60,180 nucleotides of DNA from a virus, in IMG/VR virus record IMGVR_UViG_3300046005_001206, positions 1-60,180 of that record; one strand, 5' to 3'. The translations under genes and the position numbers were made by a program. Positions 44,537-52,936 of this stretch are shown one piece after another. The notes beneath the pieces are model-generated. The model was given only the letters and a program-made list of their open reading frames with translations. It had not been told where the DNA came from and searched no databases. The number at the start of each line of letters is the position of its first letter. Position 1 is the stretch's first letter.

Positions 44537-46609
44537 ATGGAAGATAAGAATAAAAAACCGGTTGATACGAAGCAGTTAAAAAAGCCAACCGGCACGTCTG
44601 TAACTGGCAAACCACTTGATAGTATCGAGATCCGTCCTCAGCTTAAGGGTCTCGGAAATCGCCAGCATAACGAGGATACCGTAGTCCTAACTGACACCTT
44701 AGCTGAGAAAAAAGCGTTGACACTCGTTCAGCGCCAACGCAGAGCTCGCATCTTAAGAGCAAAAGAGCCAAAGATGCAGAGAGCGAAAGAAGTCGCACAA
44801 CACAAGCTTGCCTCAGAAGATAAGCTGAAGGCTCGAGCAATCAACAAAGCAAGAAACATTGTCAAGATGAGGTTTGCAGCTCGTAAGGGAACTCCTTATA
44901 CCGAGCTTACCACATCTGAAAAAATTCAAGTGGATAAAGTAGTCGATAAGAAAGTCGCGCTAATTCGAAAATTAGCTGCGCGGCTTTTACCTTCGCTTCG
45001 TAAAGCGGAAGTCAATCGTTTAGCTTCATTCCAATCTGGAGCAAAGCTACAGCATGCGACTGCTGGACCAGTCAACGAAGAATTCAATAACATCGTCGAA
45101 AGTCTTGACAGTAAGACTTCGATGCAGCTCGTCGACATCATTAATGATTCGATTGATGCTCTTAACGAGAACAATAACACAATGGGTATTACGCTGAAGA
45201 GACTGCTTAATGCAGTTCTTCCAGAAGATGCCGCAACCTCTACTCTTATTCAAAAAGCCGAAAGAACCGGCATACCGTTCTCGACCCTTAGAGAGGTGTT
45301 CGAGCGCGGTTCTTTTGCGTGGGAAAATGACGGCAAAGCTACACAAGAACAATTCTCTTTTGCAAGAGTGAATAGCTATATTGCCAAAGGCAGAGCGTGG
45401 ACACTCGATGCAGATCTTCGCGAAGAGAAACTTATCAACGATAAGCTTGATAATGTCTTCGAAGCCTATCATACTGGTTTAAGCCCATCAACTGCCAAGA
45501 AGCGTGAAGCTCACTGGAAGAAGATGGAAAAGTATTCTGATAAAGATGATCGTGCATATCAAGATGCTCCTGGAGACAAAGAAGCTCGTAAGAAACCGAT
45601 GCCACAATCTGTACATACGAAGAAATATCATGCCATGTACGGTGCTAACGAGGATTATAGTGCATCTGATATGCACGAAGATCCTGTCAACGAAAGTCTA
45701 TGGGCTAATATTCATGCCAAGCGCAAAAGAATTGCAGCTGGATCTGGCGAACGTATGCGTAAGCCTGGATCGAAAGGTGCTCCAACACAAGCTGGATTAA
45801 AGTCAGCTCAAGAAGCAGTCGAAGATCAAGTAGGCAATAAGATCGCTGATACGGCAAGACACGGTAAAGTAAGATATGGCGGCGTAAGAACTGCAGATCA
45901 TAAAGAAACTGCTACTCAAGAACGTCAAGAAGTTCAGTACGTTAAGCGCCATAAGATGCACACGAAAAGAGAGACTGACGCTGATCCGCAACAGATTCGT
46001 ATCGCTCAAGATCAGATCAAAAAGAAAGTGATCGACGAATCCAACAATACACCGTATGTAAAAGCCTTTAAAGAAAAAGGCAGCACTGAACAACGCGGTT
46101 GGAAAGCTTCGAACAAACATGGCAAGGTAAAATACTTTGGTTTAAAGTTCAAAGATTCTGCACATAAGCATGCAGGAATCAATGAAGCTGCCGACAAGCA
46201 TCCGATTGTAAAAGAATATGACTCATTAAAAAAGCACGATATTAAAACTCTTCGTAGTATGATTGCACAGAGCGGCGGAGTTGTTGATACCTCTGGTTTT
46301 AAATCTAAAGATCACGCGGCATCACACATTATTCGTTCAAAGCACGGCAATAAAAAAGTAGATGCGGCATTTGGATTTAACGAAGATACTTCTGCAGATC
46401 GTGAAGTCGGTACTAAATCACTTGTCAAGAAGTATCAGAAAGAAACGCCTGGTCAAGAAAAAGCAGATGTCAACGAAATGTTTAATACAACTTTCGACGA
46501 AGATATCGAGCGCAGATCAGATTTTCGAATGATCAAATTTCGTACTCCAAAAGGATGGGTTTGGAGAAAAGTTCGGAAAGAAGTAGATGTTGAGAGAGAT
46601 GCCGAATGA
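44537..46609 (+). CDS. Large basic late protein, likely virion-associated
   Basis: 690 residues, highly charged, Lys/Arg-rich, mostly helical and low in hydrophobics. A segment TGIPFSTLREVFERGSFAWEN with FSFARVNSYIAKGRAWTLDADL matches a motif in the protein at 47368 (compare DUF5824-like proteins). Two internal TxKYHAMYG and RAYQDAPGDKEARKK segments also recur in marine phages. Function unknown; DNA condensation in the head is possible. Confidence 0.7.
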   Translation: MEDKNKKPVDTKQLKKPTGTSVTGKPLDSIEIRPQLKGLGNRQHNEDTVVLTDTLAEKKALTLVQRQRRARILRAKEPKMQRAKEVAQHKLASEDKLKARAINKARNIVKMRFAARKGTPYTELTTSEKIQVDKVVDKKVALIRKLAARLLPSLRKAEVNRLASFQSGAKLQHATAGPVNEEFNNIVESLDSKTSMQLVDIINDSIDALNENNNTMGITLKRLLNAVLPEDAATSTLIQKAERTGIPFSTLREVFERGSFAWENDGKATQEQFSFARVNSYIAKGRAWTLDADLREEKLINDKLDNVFEAYHTGLSPSTAKKREAHWKKMEKYSDKDDRAYQDAPGDKEARKKPMPQSVHTKKYHAMYGANEDYSASDMHEDPVNESLWANIHAKRKRIAAGSGERMRKPGSKGAPTQAGLKSAQEAVEDQVGNKIADTARHGKVRYGGVRTADHKETATQERQEVQYVKRHKMHTKRETDADPQQIRIAQDQIKKKVIDESNNTPYVKAFKEKGSTEQRGWKASNKHGKVKYFGLKFKDSAHKHAGINEAADKHPIVKEYDSLKKHDIKTLRSMIAQSGGVVDTSGFKSKDHAASHIIRSKHGNKKVDAAFGFNEDTSADREVGTKSLVKKYQKETPGQEKADVNEMFNTTFDEDIERRSDFRMIKFRTPKGWVWRKVRKEVDVERDAE

Positions 46610-46899
46610 TCGGGTTCAAGGAGTTCATCGCTGAGCGTGGAGAAGATTCAAAGGGTCACTTCATTGCCACCGAAAAAGGCGCAGGGATGACAGCGAAAGG
46701 TGTGAAAGCTTTTCGCGCAAAGAATCCTGGATCTAACCTTCAGACAGCCGTAACTGGTAAAGTCAAACCCGGATCAAAAGCTGCAGGCAGACGTAAGTCA
46801 TTCTGTGCTCGTATGAGTGGCAATAAAGGTCCAATGAAAGACGAGAAGGGCAGACCAACTCGTAAAGCAATGTCCCTTCGTAGATGGAAGTGCAACTGA
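46606..46899 (+). CDS. Basic protein with head-targeting-like N-terminus (DUF6321-like)
   Basis: 97 residues, MIGFKEFIAERGEDSKG...; the first eleven residues again match the T4 internal-protein targeting peptide. The rest (GMTAKGVKAFRAKNPGSNLQ, RRKSFCARMSGNKGPMKDEKG, RKAMSLRRWKC) is a widespread phage family that I recall as DUF6321. Very basic, DNA binding is likely. Confidence 0.75.
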   Translation: MIGFKEFIAERGEDSKGHFIATEKGAGMTAKGVKAFRAKNPGSNLQTAVTGKVKPGSKAAGRRKSFCARMSGNKGPMKDEKGRPTRKAMSLRRWKCN

Positions 46900-47333
46900 T
46901 GGAAGAGATCACTAATCCGCTTAAAGAAGCTTTTGCAGATACCTATGCTTTCTATGTGAAGGCACAGAACTATCATTGGAACGTCGAAGGACCAATGTTC
47001 TCGATGTATCATGATTTCTTTGGTAACATTTATCAAGAAGTCGGTGGTGCAATCGATCAGTTTGCCGAAGAGATTCGCGCACAGAATGCATACGCTCCTG
47101 CTGCCTTCAGCCGCTTCAAAGAATTAACAAGCATCGAAGACGAAGTTCTTATCATTAAACCTGAGCAAATGGTGTCTAATCTTTTCGAAGATAACAATCG
47201 AGTTCTTGCTTCTCTTCAACTCGTAAGAAATGTAGCAGACGAATACAAACAAAACGGTCTTGTTAACTTCCTCGAAGAAAGACTTGATCAGCACAATAAA
47301 CACGCATGGATGCTCCGAGCATCGATGAAATAA
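46899..47333 (+). CDS. Dps-like ferritin
   Basis: 144 residues. KAQNYHWNVEGPMFSMYHDFF and GGAIDQFAEEIRA place His26, His38, Asp53 and Glu57 at the spacing of the Dps ferroxidase ligands (12, 15 and 4 residues). Dps forms a 12-mer shell, oxidises iron and protects or condenses DNA. It lies between virion-type genes under late control, so a packaged or late protective role is likely. TGATG overlap with the previous gene. Confidence 0.85.
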   Translation: MEEITNPLKEAFADTYAFYVKAQNYHWNVEGPMFSMYHDFFGNIYQEVGGAIDQFAEEIRAQNAYAPAAFSRFKELTSIEDEVLIIKPEQMVSNLFEDNNRVLASLQLVRNVADEYKQNGLVNFLEERLDQHNKHAWMLRASMK

Positions 47334-47336
47334 TTT

Positions 47337-47344
47337 CATAAATA
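47337..47344 (+). promoter_or_regulatory. Late promoter variant CATAAATA
   Basis: CATAAATA 24 nt before the 790-residue protein gene; one base off TATAAATA. Confidence 0.55.
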
Positions 47345-47367
47345 GATTCAAATAAACGGAGCAAAAA

Positions 47368-49740
47368 ATGTTAACGAATAAAATCACAGGATTTAGTGCT
47401 GATCTTCTTAATACAGTTCGCGGTATTCTTGGAGAAGCGAAGAAGTGCCCATCAGATTGTGAATGCGAAAAGTGCGAAGCAGAAGAGATGAAAGAAGGCT
47501 CGATGCCGACTGTCGACGAACCGACTGATGCAAACAAGAAAACTGCAGACAAAGTTCGCGCGATGATGGCCAAAGAAAAGAAATTAAAAGAAGACATCAT
47601 GGAAATGGTGGAAGAAGCTTCAAGCGGTCTTGCCGATAAAGCAAAGAAATCTGGTGTATCTTTGTCTACCTTGAAAAAAGTATATGCTCGCGGTATTGCT
47701 GCTTGGAATAGTGGCCATCGTCCAGGTACAACTCCACAACAGTGGGCACATGCTCGTGTCAATTCATACATCACGAAGGGCAAAGGCACATATCATGGTG
47801 CTGACAAAGATCTTCGTAGCGAAGGCACTGATATGCCTTTTGATCCGCCGTATAGCAAACCCGGTGAACGCAAAGACGCATACGGCAATAAAGTAAAGAA
47901 TGTTGCTAAGTATCTTGCGAAGAAAGCAATGAACGATCTTGCTAAGAAGAATGAAGAAGCTGAGCATAACAATTGCGGAACTCCTGAATGTTGCGGACAG
48001 TGCGATACGCCTGGACAGATCGATGAGATTTCTGCAAAGACTGCAGTAAATGCTTATGCCAAGCGTAATGCCAAAGCATTCAACGACGGTCAATACGATG
48101 ATGAAGCTGAAAAAGACTATAACAAGTTAGACAAACAAGGTGATAGAATTCAAAGAAAGTTTGGTGACAAAACTGTTCGTAAAGCACAGAGTGCCGCTTA
48201 TAAGAAGATCTTTGGAGAAGAAGTCGAAAATCTCGATGAAACTGCAAAGATCGTTGCTCATCTTCAAAAGCGTTACGGAGACAATATTCGCAAGAGCCAT
48301 GTTCGCTCAGCAGCTAGCGATTTCGGTGTCGATGCATCAAAGTTAGCGAAAGCAGTACGTACTAAGTTGGGCAAGAATATGCTTGATGAAGAGGATGATG
48401 GCTGGTATACCCATTCTCAGATGCACGGTTCAAAGAAAAGTGAAAAGCACCCAAAGGGTATTTCGGCTGATGAATGGAAATCTGGCATTAGATGGCATCA
48501 TGGTAAGAATAAAAGAATTAATATTAAAGAAGAAGTCGAGCAGATTGATGAGTTGAGTGATACGTATTCAGCTCCTGCTAGAGTTCCACAAAAGATGATT
48601 AAGCCTGAAGCAGCTCGTAGAATGGCTAATACTGCTAATAGAAAAAACATGTCCGACAAGGATATTGAAACCGTTCTATTCAATCAGGGACACGGTCGCA
48701 AGTCGTTGAAACTAATTAATCAACTTCGTAAGGAAGAAGCTGAAGATCTTGATGAAACATCTGCAAAGAAAGCAATGGATTACCTAAGTAAATCGTTTGC
48801 ACCTAGAGAAACAGCTGTAGAACGTTCAGCTAGAGCTACTCGGTATAATCCTGGTGATCGAAAGGAAGCTGGTAGACTCCTAGGTAATAAAATGAAGGGA
48901 GCCGAAAGAGCTGGAAAGATCATCAGTAAGTCATTTACTGTTAAAGAAGAAGCCGAGCAGGTCGATGAACTTTCAAAGAAACCCGGGGGAATCTTAGACA
49001 CATATCAACAGCGTGGCACTTTTAAAGGTGACAAGAACCGGGATGCTGGTAGAAAGCTTGCAACTAAAAAATTGAATCCTGGCAAATATGGAATGGAAGC
49101 ACCTAAGGTAGCAGCTACCAATGAAGAAGCCGAACAGATTGATGAACTTTCAAAGGGAACACTGGGTCGTTATATTAATAAGGCGGCAGATCGCATGAGT
49201 ACACAAGGTGTGACTGCTGGTCTGAAGATTGCTGCCGATGAAAAATCAAAGAAAAACTTTGACACTATCGCAAAGCGTCAAAAAGGTATTGCGACTGCAG
49301 TTAGCAAGCTGACCAAGGAAGAGCAAGACTTTGTTGATTCGCTGAACGATGAGACATTCGAAGAAGTAGAAATCACCGAAGCGCGCGGTCGCCCAAGAAA
49401 GGCTGGTGCCAAGGATTTCACGATTCATCCGAAGACAAAAGAAAAGCTCATGCACAACAATCCTGCACATATGAAGACTATCGAAATTCTTCAGAAAAAC
49501 GGTATTCTTGAGAAGCCAAAGGTTGAAGCTGGTCAGCACATCATGAATCAGTTGTCGAAGGCAAAGACATCGATGTTAGGTGGATCTAAGATCAACTTTA
49601 CACATGGCGATTCGAAAGAAGTTTCAGGAACACATGCAGCAAAGATCTTGACGAAGTATGCTGGCATGAAGCCGAACGAGAAAGAAGACTTTCAGAAGTT
49701 TGTAGGTCACTCTCATGAAAACCTGATGAAACACGTATAG
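47368..49740 (+). CDS. Large repetitive late protein
   Basis: 790 residues. KKSGVSLSTLKKVYARGIAAW with WAHARVNSYITKGKG matches the 44537 protein. An acidic motif EEAEQ(I/V)DELS or close variant recurs about six times (for example EEVEQIDELSD, EEAEDLDETSA, EEAEQVDELSK, EEAEQIDELSK), each followed by a different basic helical segment of 40-100 residues. Such spacing suggests processing sites. An early CxxxCxCxxC (CPSDCECEKC) may bind metal. GGAGCAAAAA precedes the ATG. Confidence 0.75.
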   Translation: MLTNKITGFSADLLNTVRGILGEAKKCPSDCECEKCEAEEMKEGSMPTVDEPTDANKKTADKVRAMMAKEKKLKEDIMEMVEEASSGLADKAKKSGVSLSTLKKVYARGIAAWNSGHRPGTTPQQWAHARVNSYITKGKGTYHGADKDLRSEGTDMPFDPPYSKPGERKDAYGNKVKNVAKYLAKKAMNDLAKKNEEAEHNNCGTPECCGQCDTPGQIDEISAKTAVNAYAKRNAKAFNDGQYDDEAEKDYNKLDKQGDRIQRKFGDKTVRKAQSAAYKKIFGEEVENLDETAKIVAHLQKRYGDNIRKSHVRSAASDFGVDASKLAKAVRTKLGKNMLDEEDDGWYTHSQMHGSKKSEKHPKGISADEWKSGIRWHHGKNKRINIKEEVEQIDELSDTYSAPARVPQKMIKPEAARRMANTANRKNMSDKDIETVLFNQGHGRKSLKLINQLRKEEAEDLDETSAKKAMDYLSKSFAPRETAVERSARATRYNPGDRKEAGRLLGNKMKGAERAGKIISKSFTVKEEAEQVDELSKKPGGILDTYQQRGTFKGDKNRDAGRKLATKKLNPGKYGMEAPKVAATNEEAEQIDELSKGTLGRYINKAADRMSTQGVTAGLKIAADEKSKKNFDTIAKRQKGIATAVSKLTKEEQDFVDSLNDETFEEVEITEARGRPRKAGAKDFTIHPKTKEKLMHNNPAHMKTIEILQKNGILEKPKVEAGQHIMNQLSKAKTSMLGGSKINFTHGDSKEVSGTHAAKILTKYAGMKPNEKEDFQKFVGHSHENLMKHV

Positions 49741-49747
49741 GTGTAAT

Positions 49748-50050
49748 ATGGCAATTAATATCGGAACCCTTATAGTAAAAAATACTACGCCTTCTATCGA
49801 AAGTGAAGAAGTTGTAACTTTACCTAATGTAGCATCTAATATTAATGTCGGAAATTTTATAGTAAAAAATAAACCAATTGTAACCGAGACTTTATCAGAA
49901 GTTGAAGTTGTTATTGAAAATGAAAAAGTTATGCCTCTACCTCAAGTTGTACAGATGGAAGAAGGCACTGTTATTCATAATGGTCAACCAAAAAAGTTTA
50001 ATAAAAAAATGTCGGCATACATGATTGATATGCTTACATCCGAAGAATGA
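49748..50050 (+). CDS. Small protein with internal repeat
   Basis: 100 residues. INIGTLIVKNTTP and INVGNFIVKNKPI are two copies of one beta motif; the C-terminus is helical (KFNKKMSAYMIDMLTSEE). Separated by 7 nt from the large protein, so probably in the same late operon. No family recognised. Confidence 0.65.
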   Translation: MAINIGTLIVKNTTPSIESEEVVTLPNVASNINVGNFIVKNKPIVTETLSEVEVVIENEKVMPLPQVVQMEEGTVIHNGQPKKFNKKMSAYMIDMLTSEE

Positions 50051-50056
50051 TAAATA
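50049..50056 (+). promoter_or_regulatory. Late promoter variant GATAAATA
   Basis: GATAAATA overlapping the stop of the previous gene, 29 nt before the structural protein gene. Confidence 0.55.
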
Positions 50057-50084
50057 AGACAAAGAATCTTTAGGAGAAACGAAG

Positions 50085-50930
50085 ATGGCTCAATGGGGCA
50101 ATACAGACGATGCTGCAAACTCGGTCCTATGGGCCACAACTGCAGTTAACTTAACACCTAACACAACAAACCAAACAGCTCTGTTTGGTAATACGACAAT
50201 CGGCGCATTTGTTGCCGGCGAAGCAGTAGGCCAATTTGGCCTTGATGCTACAGAAATTGGTGTTTCTGGTAACGCAGCAGTTCAGCAATATATCATTACC
50301 AACGCAGGTTCTGGTTATGCAGCTAACGCCGCAGTGTCAGTTGCGAATACAACTGGCGGTGCAAACACGCTTGCTGCTAACTCAACAGTTGCAACAGGTC
50401 GTGTGACTGCGGTGACAGCCAACGCAACAATCAGCGGATATACATCTGCACCTGCAGTGACTATTGCTGCACCGGCTGCAGCTGCATTTAATGCTAACGC
50501 CGCTGTTACAAATGCTACAGATGCGATTGCAATCACGACCGCAAATAGCTTTTTCCTTGTGGGTGATAAGGTAACGTACACAGTTGCAACAGGCAATACC
50601 GCTCTGACAAATCTAGTATCAGGTACTGATTATTTTATTAAGACGTCAAATACAACAGTCGTTACTCTTGCAGCTGTTCCAAATGGTGATAAGATCGACC
50701 TGACAAAGGGATTGTCAGAAACAGGGCACTCTTTGAGAGGCGAAACTGCGACTGCGGTTGCTGTTTTGACAGAGCGCGGTTATACCAAGGGCGCAGCACA
50801 CACCGGTTGGGTACTTCGTACAGTTGGTACAGGCGGTCGTGCAGGTCGCGTTCAGTATGAAACACTCGTAGCTATGGGTGGAACGTTCTCGACTGATGCA
50901 TCTGACGACGCAATCTTGCCAGACGCATAA
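50085..50930 (+). CDS. Putative structural protein, Ala/Thr/Asn-rich
   Basis: 281 residues, strongly biased to Ala, Thr, Gly, Asn and Val with few charges and no Cys, typical of beta-structured capsid or fibre proteins. VTNAGSGY-like YIITNAGSGYAANAAV and TISGYTSAPAVTIA are tandem beta repeats. The end GRVQYETLVAMGGTFSTDAS matches a conserved end in structural proteins of marine T4-like phages (recollection). TAGGAGAAACGA precedes the start. Confidence 0.7.
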   Translation: MAQWGNTDDAANSVLWATTAVNLTPNTTNQTALFGNTTIGAFVAGEAVGQFGLDATEIGVSGNAAVQQYIITNAGSGYAANAAVSVANTTGGANTLAANSTVATGRVTAVTANATISGYTSAPAVTIAAPAAAAFNANAAVTNATDAIAITTANSFFLVGDKVTYTVATGNTALTNLVSGTDYFIKTSNTTVVTLAAVPNGDKIDLTKGLSETGHSLRGETATAVAVLTERGYTKGAAHTGWVLRTVGTGGRAGRVQYETLVAMGGTFSTDASDDAILPDA

Positions 50931-50939
50931 GGATAATAT

Positions 50940-51191
50940 ATGAGTGATCGTGCCAAGAAAATAACTGAACTGACTTCGATTGGCACGGCCAATACGTCGA
51001 TCGCGAGCGGAGACATCTTCATTGTCGAGGATATCTCCGCCAACACGACAGTATCTGCTACATTATCCACACTTCGTAAAGCTATCGTACAAGGCCCATA
51101 TGCAAATAACACTGCCGCAAATACCGGCGGTGTTGCACTCGGTCAACTATACTATACTGCGGCAGGGGAAGTGAAAGTAAGAATTGCCTAA
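50940..51191 (+). CDS. Putative structural protein
   Basis: 83 residues, MSDRAKKITELTSIGTANTS..., with SGDIFIVEDISANTTVSATLSTLR. This KITELT...GDxFxVED opening is common at the N-terminus of phage tail-fibre-like and decoration proteins. RBS AAGGATAATAT. One-base overlap with the next gene (TAATG). Confidence 0.65.
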   Translation: MSDRAKKITELTSIGTANTSIASGDIFIVEDISANTTVSATLSTLRKAIVQGPYANNTAANTGGVALGQLYYTAAGEVKVRIA

Positions 51192-51580
51192 TGATTGAAA
51201 AACTTGATGATTCCAATTTCTTGATATATGCTGCTAAGTGTTATGATAATCCACAATGTTTTGAGGATCTTGAATTTTACGAAGACTTAGCTCGATTCAA
51301 ATATATTAAAAGATTACTGAATCGCTATGAAGAATCTGGAGACTTAAAAGATAGATTAATCGTCAATCATCTTGTTGTTCTATATAACGTATTTGGCAAC
51401 GAAGCCACACGATTACTCTTCTTTAAGTTGGATGGCTATCATCATATGTTGAAGCCATTCATTATTTTATTAGGAAGACTTCCTGAGAAGATATTGAATA
51501 TCGGTGTCGATAATAAAACACTTCTGACAGACGACATTATTGTAGACGAAGTCATAGTACAAAAACTAAGGAAGATTTAA
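51191..51580 (+). CDS. Conserved late protein of unknown function
   Basis: 129 residues; LARFKYIKRLLNRYEESGDL and RLIVNHLVVLYNVFG are strongly conserved in marine T4-like phages (I recall a DUF7207-type family). Helical. TAATG overlaps on both sides. It sits with structural genes and may be virion-associated. Confidence 0.75.
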   Translation: MIEKLDDSNFLIYAAKCYDNPQCFEDLEFYEDLARFKYIKRLLNRYEESGDLKDRLIVNHLVVLYNVFGNEATRLLFFKLDGYHHMLKPFIILLGRLPEKILNIGVDNKTLLTDDIIVDEVIVQKLRKI

Positions 51581-51894
51581 TGGCTAAAGATTCAAGAGAA
51601 TACGGATACGAAGGCGAGATGGTCATGTCTCAGCTGAAGGGTATCATGAATCATGCAGAACAACTTCATGATATGCTCGAGCCAAGCACAGATCTTCCTG
51701 AATGGGTTCAATCAAAGATTACTCTTGCTTATGATTATATGCAGACGGCTGCTGACTACATGGCAACCGAGATGAGCGAAGAAGTTGCGACGAATTCAGT
51801 AGGTGCTGGCAATGTAGCTGGTCTACAAGGTGAACCACCGGTAAATAAGAAAAAGAAAAACGTAATGTCTTTCAATCGGTTTATGAAAAAATAA
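51580..51894 (+). CDS. Conserved late protein of unknown function
   Basis: 104 residues; EGEMVMSQLKGIMNHAEQLHDML followed by LPEWVQSKITLAYDYMQTAADYM is a recognised pair-mate of the previous protein in marine T4-like phages. The end NVMSFNRFMKK is a basic F..F motif. Function unknown. Confidence 0.75.
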   Translation: MAKDSREYGYEGEMVMSQLKGIMNHAEQLHDMLEPSTDLPEWVQSKITLAYDYMQTAADYMATEMSEEVATNSVGAGNVAGLQGEPPVNKKKKNVMSFNRFMKK

Positions 51895-51895
51895 T

Positions 51896-52408
51896 ATGCT
51901 AGGCATGATTCCACTGCCATATAAACTGCTTGCCATCGGCGCGGCTCTGGTTGGTGTATTCATTTTCGGTTATATGAAAGGATCTGCCTATGCTGAAGCC
52001 GAATTGGCTCGTTTCTCTGCACAAAAGAGTGAGCAAGTCGCGGAATTAGAGAGGAAGAATTCTACAATTTCTACTCAGGTAGTGACTGAATACGTTGATA
52101 GAGTTAACACAATTAGAGAGAAAGAATATGTATATCGCGACATCGTTAAAGACTCTGTTCCTACTCAGCACGATATGTCTAATGGCTGGGTGTACACGCA
52201 CGACCTTAGTGCCACATCCGGTGATGCCGACTCCGCCAGAGCTTCTGATGCGAGCCCCTCAGGAATTACAGACACTACGGCCCTCCTCTCCATCATCGGA
52301 AACTATTCCAGTTGCCAAGCCAACTCCGAGCAGTTAAGACAGCTCCAACAGTGGATAATTCAAAATAAAGAAGCTGTTGATGCCATGGCAAAAGAGAAGA
52401 AGAAATGA
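51896..52408 (+). CDS. Rz-like inner-membrane spanin (i-spanin)
   Basis: 170 residues: N-terminal transmembrane anchor (LLAIGAALVGVFIFGYM), then a long periplasmic coiled coil (AQKSEQVAELERKN, VDRVNTIREKEYVYR) and a C-terminal helix. This is the Rz layout. An Rz1-like lipoprotein is encoded inside it in the +1 frame. The pair fuses inner and outer membranes at lysis, which requires a Gram-negative host. Confidence 0.8.
   Translation: MLGMIPLPYKLLAIGAALVGVFIFGYMKGSAYAEAELARFSAQKSEQVAELERKNSTISTQVVTEYVDRVNTIREKEYVYRDIVKDSVPTQHDMSNGWVYTHDLSATSGDADSARASDASPSGITDTTALLSIIGNYSSCQANSEQLRQLQQWIIQNKEAVDAMAKEKKK
52128..52337 (+). CDS. Rz1-like outer-membrane spanin lipoprotein, embedded
   Basis: 69 residues wholly inside the Rz gene in another frame. 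Signal sequence MYIATSLKTLFLLSTIC ends in the lipobox LMAGC (Cys22), followed by a short Pro-rich mature part (VPHPVMPTPPELL) as in Rz1. GAGAGAAAGAAT precedes ATG 52128, so this start is preferred over the upstream in-frame ATG at 52095. Confidence 0.85.
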   Translation: MYIATSLKTLFLLSTICLMAGCTRTTLVPHPVMPTPPELLMRAPQELQTLRPSSPSSETIPVAKPTPSS

Positions 52409-52620
52409 AGAAGTTTAAAGACGCTCCAGTAGAAGACGATTCGAATGATAGTGTCATTACGATCATTGCCAACTCTCTCAATAGAGCGAGCAGTGGCAAT
52501 AAAGATGATACGCGCGGTCTCCTACTTTTGATCGCCGCACTGGGACTTCTTAATCTTTCAAAAGACGGGCTTCCTGCGAGTGTTGCAAGAAAACTAGCAT
52601 CAACATCAAATAGAAAATAA
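52405..52620 (+). CDS. Small membrane-associated protein
   Basis: 71 residues; acidic N-terminus (DAPVEDDSNDS) and one hydrophobic helix (GLLLLIAALGLLNL). ATGA overlap with the spanin gene. Possibly part of the lysis or virion set. Confidence 0.6.
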   Translation: MKKFKDAPVEDDSNDSVITIIANSLNRASSGNKDDTRGLLLLIAALGLLNLSKDGLPASVARKLASTSNRK

Positions 52621-52633
52621 GCGGAGACATACT

Positions 52634-52936
52634 ATGTGGGAAAAAATTAAAAGTTGGTTTGCATTCGCAGATCTTAATAAAGATAATAAAGTCACAGTAG
52701 AAGATCTTGAAGTTGCTAAAGCTGTTGCTGAAAACAATTTTAAAGAAGCCAATGAGAAGATTAACGAAGTTGTAGAAGAAGTGAAAGAAGTCGTAACAGA
52801 AGTGAAAACTCGTGTAGAACGTGTAAAAGAAGAAGTAACCGACGTTGTCATTGCAGCGAAAGAAGTTGTCAATCAAGCTGGAGATGTAGTGGCTGCTGCA
52901 AAAGGCAAAGCGCGCAAAGGCAGAAAAAAGAAATGA
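52634..52936 (+). CDS. EF-hand and coiled-coil protein
   Basis: 100 residues. ADLNKDNKVTVEDLE near residue 12 is an EF-hand/dockerin-like calcium loop. It is followed by a long heptad coiled coil of EVVEEVKEVVTEVK type and a basic tail (KGKARKGRKKK). No signal peptide. It resembles phage coiled-coil proteins next to small membrane proteins. RBS GCGGAGACATACT. Confidence 0.65.
   Translation: MWEKIKSWFAFADLNKDNKVTVEDLEVAKAVAENNFKEANEKINEVVEEVKEVVTEVKTRVERVKEEVTDVVIAAKEVVNQAGDVVAAAKGKARKGRKKK

Noticed and set aside
47124-47789. 221-codon open frame on the - strand
   Set aside because: Antisense to the Dps gene and the large repetitive protein, both well supported.
29800-52197. TGTACA occurrences inside genes (for example in gp43, gp41, the 13017 gene and the Rz gene)
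   Set aside because: No TAnnnT at the right spacing and no gene start follows.
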